DNA from: Alphaproteobacteria bacterium
GTDB taxonomy: Bacteria; Pseudomonadota; Alphaproteobacteria; UBA828
Reading direction: 5' to 3'
NCBI GenBank assembly: GCA_022826345.1
Contig: JAJDVB010000087.1
Coordinates: 1 to 9,330 of the forward strand
Length of the DNA: 9,330 nt
In this document: positions 6,398 through 9,330 of the stretch, one piece after another
Numbering within the stretch: position 1 is the stretch's first letter
Layout of the letters: every line of letters starts with the position of its first letter
Position numbers and translations under genes: made by a program
Notes under the pieces: model-generated
Told to the model about the DNA's origin: nothing
The model's database searches: none
Seen by the model: the letters and a program-made list of their open reading frames with translations, nothing else

Positions 6398-7444
6398 ATG
6401 GCGGCGATCGACGCCGACGCCCACGTGATCGAGACCACCGCGACGTTCGCCCATCTGAGCGCGGAGGACAGGGAACACCTGCCCGGGATCGTCGAGCAGA
6501 CCTTCGGCAACGAGGCCAGGAACAACGCCGGCGAGCCGATGCGCGAATTCTGGGTCGTCGACGGGATGATCCACGGCAAGGACCGCAATATCGGCCTCGA
6601 CACGCCCAAAGAGTCGCGCGAAATGTCGGATGTAACGGCCCGGCTGCGCCACATGGACGCGCTCGGGATCGACGTGCAGGTGCTTTACCCGACCCTGTTC
6701 CTGCGCCCCATCGCGCGCTCGTTCCGGAGCGAGGCGGCCCTGGTCGGGGCATACAACCGCTGGCTCGCCGACATCTGGGCGCAAGGCGGCGGGCGGCTCC
6801 GCTGGGTCGTCATGCCCGCATTGCAGTCGATGCACGAAATCCGTGCGCAGCTCGAGTTCGGCAAGGAGCATGGCGCCTGCGGCGTGTTCATGCGCGGGCT
6901 GGAATGCGATCTGCCGCTGGCGCATCCCTATTTCTTTTCGCTCTACGAGGCGGCTCAGGAGCTCGACCTGCCGGTCTGCATCCATTCGGCCAACGGCTCG
7001 GTCGTCCACCACGACTTCTACGTCAAGGACACCACTTTCACGATGTTCAAGCTGACGATCGTGGGCGCGCTGCATTCGCTGATCGAAAAGGCGGTTCCGG
7101 CCGAATTCCCGCGCCTGCGCTGGGGGTTCATCGAGGCCAGCGCGCAATGGGTGCCCTATGTGCTGAACGATCTGGAAGATCGGTTCCGGCGCGCCGGCAA
7201 GCCGTTCTTCGATGCCCCGCTGGCGGAGAACAACATGTATGTCGCCTGCGAGGTGACCGACGACCTGCCCTACGTCCTGCGACACGCCGGAGAGGACAAC
7301 CTCGTCGTCGGCACCGATTACGGCCACCACGACCCCTCGGCCGAGATCGACGCGATTCAGCTCATCCGCGAGGACGACCGCGTGCCCGGGCATGTGCGCC
7401 GGAAGATCCTGGAGGCCAACCCGCGGGCGCTTTACGGGCTGTAG
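6398..7444 (+). CDS. Amidohydrolase_2 family metal-dependent hydrolase or decarboxylase
   Basis: This 348-residue TIM-barrel enzyme belongs to the ACMSD / gamma-resorcylate decarboxylase branch of the amidohydrolase superfamily. The start has GGAGG at 6386-6390, seven bases upstream. The N-terminal metal motif is IDADAHVIE (4-12): His9 fits the second histidine of the family's DxHxH, while the first is replaced by Asp7, as acidic replacements occur in related decarboxylases. His196 (CIHSAN) and Asp307 (GTDYGHHD) fit the remaining metal ligand and catalytic acid, and E246 in GFIEAS is a family block. Many members with this motif set are annotated only as amidohydrolase. It lies 13 bases after the amidase gene, so it probably processes the acid formed there, by decarboxylation or by cleaving another C-N or C-O bond. 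The reaction cannot be decided from sequence. Confidence 0.88.
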   Translation: MAAIDADAHVIETTATFAHLSAEDREHLPGIVEQTFGNEARNNAGEPMREFWVVDGMIHGKDRNIGLDTPKESREMSDVTARLRHMDALGIDVQVLYPTLFLRPIARSFRSEAALVGAYNRWLADIWAQGGGRLRWVVMPALQSMHEIRAQLEFGKEHGACGVFMRGLECDLPLAHPYFFSLYEAAQELDLPVCIHSANGSVVHHDFYVKDTTFTMFKLTIVGALHSLIEKAVPAEFPRLRWGFIEASAQWVPYVLNDLEDRFRRAGKPFFDAPLAENNMYVACEVTDDLPYVLRHAGEDNLVVGTDYGHHDPSAEIDAIQLIREDDRVPGHVRRKILEANPRALYGL

Positions 7445-7448
7445 AGCC

Positions 7449-7490
7449 CGTCCTTCGATACGCCCCCTTCGGGGGCTACTCAGGATGAGG
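7449..7490 (+). repeat. REP-like palindromic element, left copy
   Basis: This 42-base unit starts five bases after the stop codon of the amidohydrolase gene. It has a left flank CGTCCTTCGATAC, an apical stem GCCCCC-TTC-GGGGGC and a right flank TACTCAGGATGAGG. The flanks pair in part (CGTCCT with AGGATG, then GA with TC), giving a hairpin with a bulge and a 3x3 internal loop. Similar dispersed palindromes are common between genes in alphaproteobacteria. It may also help end transcription of the operon, though no U-tract follows. Confidence 0.7.
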
Positions 7491-7517
7491 GCGGGTTGGT
7501 ATGCCTCAAGAGAATCT

Positions 7518-7557
7518 CCTCATCCCGAGTAGGCGCGAAGCGCCGTATCGAGGGACG
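7518..7557 (-). repeat. REP-like palindromic element, right copy in inverted orientation
   Basis: Read on the minus strand, this 40-base unit has flanks CGTCCCTCGATAC and TACTCGGGATGAGG, identical to the left copy at 25 of 27 positions. Its apical stem is GGCGC-TTC-GCGCC. The two copies face each other across 27 bases (7491-7517), so the pair could also fold into one long hairpin. The two flank differences fall at positions that pair with each other. Confidence 0.7.
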
Positions 7558-7567
7558 CCACGCCGCG

Positions 7568-7595
7568 ACGGTTCCATGTAAAACGGACATGCCGT
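7568..7595. promoter_or_regulatory. Small dyad upstream of the YejA-like gene
   Basis: CATGT (7575-7579) pairs with ACATG (7587-7591), and the stem continues with ACGG (7568-7571) and CCGT (7592-7595) across a three-base bulge. It lies 26 bases before the GTG start of the next gene, where a promoter or operator would be expected. No convincing -35/-10 pair is visible. The function is speculative. Confidence 0.25.
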
Positions 7596-7620
7596 AGTGA
7601 TCCAACCTTCAGGACGACAG

Positions 7621-9330
7621 GTGACTTTTCGCTGCACTCTCGCGACGCTGCTCCTCGTCTCCCTCCTTTCCGCTCCGCTGGCGGGCGCCGCCCGGCCGAG
7701 CCATGGCATCGCCATGCACGGCGACGTCAAATACGGGGCGAATTTCCGTTATCTCGATTACGTCAACCCCGACGCGCCGAAGGGGGGAGAACTCCGGCGC
7801 GCGGTGCGGGGGACCTTCGACAACCTCAACCCGTTCCTGATCAAGGGCGTGCCGGCGCACGGTCGCCACCTGGTCTTCGAGAGCCTGCTCAAGCGCACAT
7901 GGGACGAGCCGTTCTCGCTCTACGGGCTGATTGCCGAGACGGTCGAGGTGCCGGACGACCGTTCCTCCGTCACCTTCACGCTGAGGCCCGAGGCGCGTTT
8001 TCACGACGGCCGGTCGATCACCGTAGAAGACGTGGTGTTCTCCTGGGAGACCCTGAAAGAGAAGGGAAGGCCCAATCACCGCCTCTACTATAAGCAGGTC
8101 CAGCACATCGAACGGCCCGGCGAACGCGCGATACGCTTCGTTTTCGACGCCGCCTCGCCCGACCGCGAGCTGCCGCTGATCCTCGGTCTGATGCCCATAA
8201 TCTCAAAGTCCTACTACGCCGGGGTGGAATTCGAGAAGACCACGCTGGTTCCCCCGGTCGGCAGCGGTCCCTACCGCATCGAGAAGGTCGATGCCGGGCG
8301 CAGCATCGTCTATCGCCGCGATCCCGGGTACTGGGGGCGAACTCTCGCCGTGAATCGGGGGCAGCATAATTTCGACCGCGTCCGCTACGACTATTACCGC
8401 GACGGCGACGTGATGATCGAGGCCTTCAAGGCGGGCGAATACGACCTGCGCCTGGAATTCTCCGGCCAGCGCTGGGCGATCGCCTACGACTTTCCTGCCG
8501 CCGCGGACGGGCGCGTGAAGCGCGAAGTCCTGCCCAACGGCCGCCCGTCCGGAATGTCCGCCCTCGTCTTCAACGCCCGGCGGGAGATGTTCGCCGACCG
8601 CCGGGTTCGCTTCGCGCTGGCGCACGCCTTTGATTTCTCCTCGATCAACAAGACCCTGCTGCACGGCGCCTACCGCCGGACCCGCAGCATCTTCGACAAC
8701 TCCGAGCTCGGTTCGCGCGGCGTCCCGGAAGGCCGCGAGCTCGCCCTGCTGGAGCCGTTCCGGCGCGGCCTGCCGCCCGAGCTTTTCGAGAAACCCTACA
8801 GTCCGCCCGGAGACGGGGGCGGCGTCCGGGCCAACCTCAGGGCGGCGAAGCGCATTCTGGCCGGAGCGGGCTGGGTCGTGCGCGACGGCGCGCTCCGGCG
8901 TGCCAGGGATGGGCTCGGGATGGAGTTCGAGATCCTGCTGGTCGATCCGGCGAACGAGAAGATCGCGCTCGCCTTCGCGCGCAATCTCAGGCGCCTCGGC
9001 GTCCAGGCGCGGGTCCGCACGGTCGACACGCCGCAGTTCCAGAACCGGCGCAATACCTACGATTTCGACGTGATCGTCTATCGCTGGGGCATGTCGCTCT
9101 CGCCCGGCAACGAGCAGGCGTTCTACTGGGGAAGCAAGGCGGCGGGGCAGGAGGGAACCCGCAACTATCCCGGCATACGGAACCCCGCAGTCGACAGTCT
9201 GATAAAGCGGATGACCGAGGCGCGCGCGCGCGAGGTCTTCGTCGACGTGGTCCGCGCCATGGACCGGGTGCTGCTATGGGGGCACCACTTCGTGCCGCTC
9301 TACTACCTGCAAGGCGACCGGGTGGCCTAC
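7621..9330 (+). CDS. YejA-type periplasmic oligopeptide-binding protein (partial, 3' end missing)
   Basis: The frame runs without a stop from GTG 7621 to the window end, 570 codons; family members are about 600 residues, so only the tail is missing. AGGA at 7611-7614 favours this GTG over the in-frame GTG at 7597; a TAA lies at 7579. A Sec signal peptide is clear: TFRC, a leucine-rich core, then AGA with a likely cut after residue 23. HGIAMHGDVKYGANFRYLDY and VNPDAPKGG (28-56) and the block around NRGQHNFDRVRYDYYRDGD (245-263) are hallmarks of YejA among SBP_bac_5 proteins. The family's generic motifs FTLRPEARFHDG (119-130) and GSGPYRIEKV (214-223) are present. YejABEF imports peptides, including microcin C in E. 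coli. It is separated from the amide operon by the palindromes and probably begins its own operon. A related oligopeptide or opine-like ligand is possible. Confidence 0.9.
   Translation, partial: MTFRCTLATLLLVSLLSAPLAGAARPSHGIAMHGDVKYGANFRYLDYVNPDAPKGGELRRAVRGTFDNLNPFLIKGVPAHGRHLVFESLLKRTWDEPFSLYGLIAETVEVPDDRSSVTFTLRPEARFHDGRSITVEDVVFSWETLKEKGRPNHRLYYKQVQHIERPGERAIRFVFDAASPDRELPLILGLMPIISKSYYAGVEFEKTTLVPPVGSGPYRIEKVDAGRSIVYRRDPGYWGRTLAVNRGQHNFDRVRYDYYRDGDVMIEAFKAGEYDLRLEFSGQRWAIAYDFPAAADGRVKREVLPNGRPSGMSALVFNARREMFADRRVRFALAHAFDFSSINKTLLHGAYRRTRSIFDNSELGSRGVPEGRELALLEPFRRGLPPELFEKPYSPPGDGGGVRANLRAAKRILAGAGWVVRDGALRRARDGLGMEFEILLVDPANEKIALAFARNLRRLGVQARVRTVDTPQFQNRRNTYDFDVIVYRWGMSLSPGNEQAFYWGSKAAGQEGTRNYPGIRNPAVDSLIKRMTEARAREVFVDVVRAMDRVLLWGHHFVPLYYLQGDRVAY

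Noticed and set aside
4816..6654. 612-codon open frame on the minus strand
   Set aside because: It is opposite the amidase, whose product and active site are clear; the antisense product is Arg/His/Ala-rich without family motifs.
6230..7393. 387-codon open frame on the minus strand
   Set aside because: It is opposite the amidohydrolase gene and has no recognisable motifs.
7597..7620. Earlier GTG start for the YejA-like protein
   Set aside because: It has no ribosome site and would add eight polar residues before the signal peptide.
1..9330. tRNA, rRNA, CRISPR array, insertion sequence
   Set aside because: No cloverleaf, ribosomal segment, regularly spaced repeat array, transposase gene or terminal inverted repeats were seen.

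Overview
The window is high-GC bacterial DNA (strong G/C preference at third codon positions) with tightly packed genes, all on the + strand. The gene content (a Tat-exported amide/urea-type binding protein and a YejA-type binding protein) and the style of the intergenic palindromes point to an alphaproteobacterium, perhaps Rhodospirillales-like. That placement is inference from gene style and not a taxonomic result.

Layout: 1-258 is a non-coding leader with a hairpin, a pair of direct repeats around an inverted repeat, and a weak sigma-54-like element. 259-4862 encodes a complete five-component HAAT-family (branched-chain amino acid / urea / short-chain amide type) ABC transporter: periplasmic binding protein, two permeases and two ATPases. 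The last four genes start with stop-start overlaps or a short gap. The ATPase signatures are of the UrtD/UrtE kind rather than the LivG/LivF kind. 4873-6384 is an amidase-signature hydrolase of the nitrile-pathway amidase branch with an intact Lys-Ser-Ser triad. 6398-7444 is an amidohydrolase_2 (ACMSD / gamma-resorcylate decarboxylase superfamily) protein. Spacings of 10 and 13 bases tie both enzymes to the transporter, so 259-7444 reads as one seven-gene operon.

Proposed working: the transporter imports an amide-bearing compound, the amidase releases ammonia and a carboxylic acid, and the amidohydrolase acts on the acid product (decarboxylation or a second hydrolysis). No urease, nitrile hydratase or regulator is in the window, and the true substrate cannot be read from the sequence.

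7445-7620 is intergenic and holds two inverted copies of a REP-like palindrome whose stems differ by compensatory changes. From 7621 a separate gene begins, a YejA-type periplasmic oligopeptide-binding protein with a Sec signal peptide. It runs off the window end after 570 codons and probably opens an unrelated peptide-transport operon.
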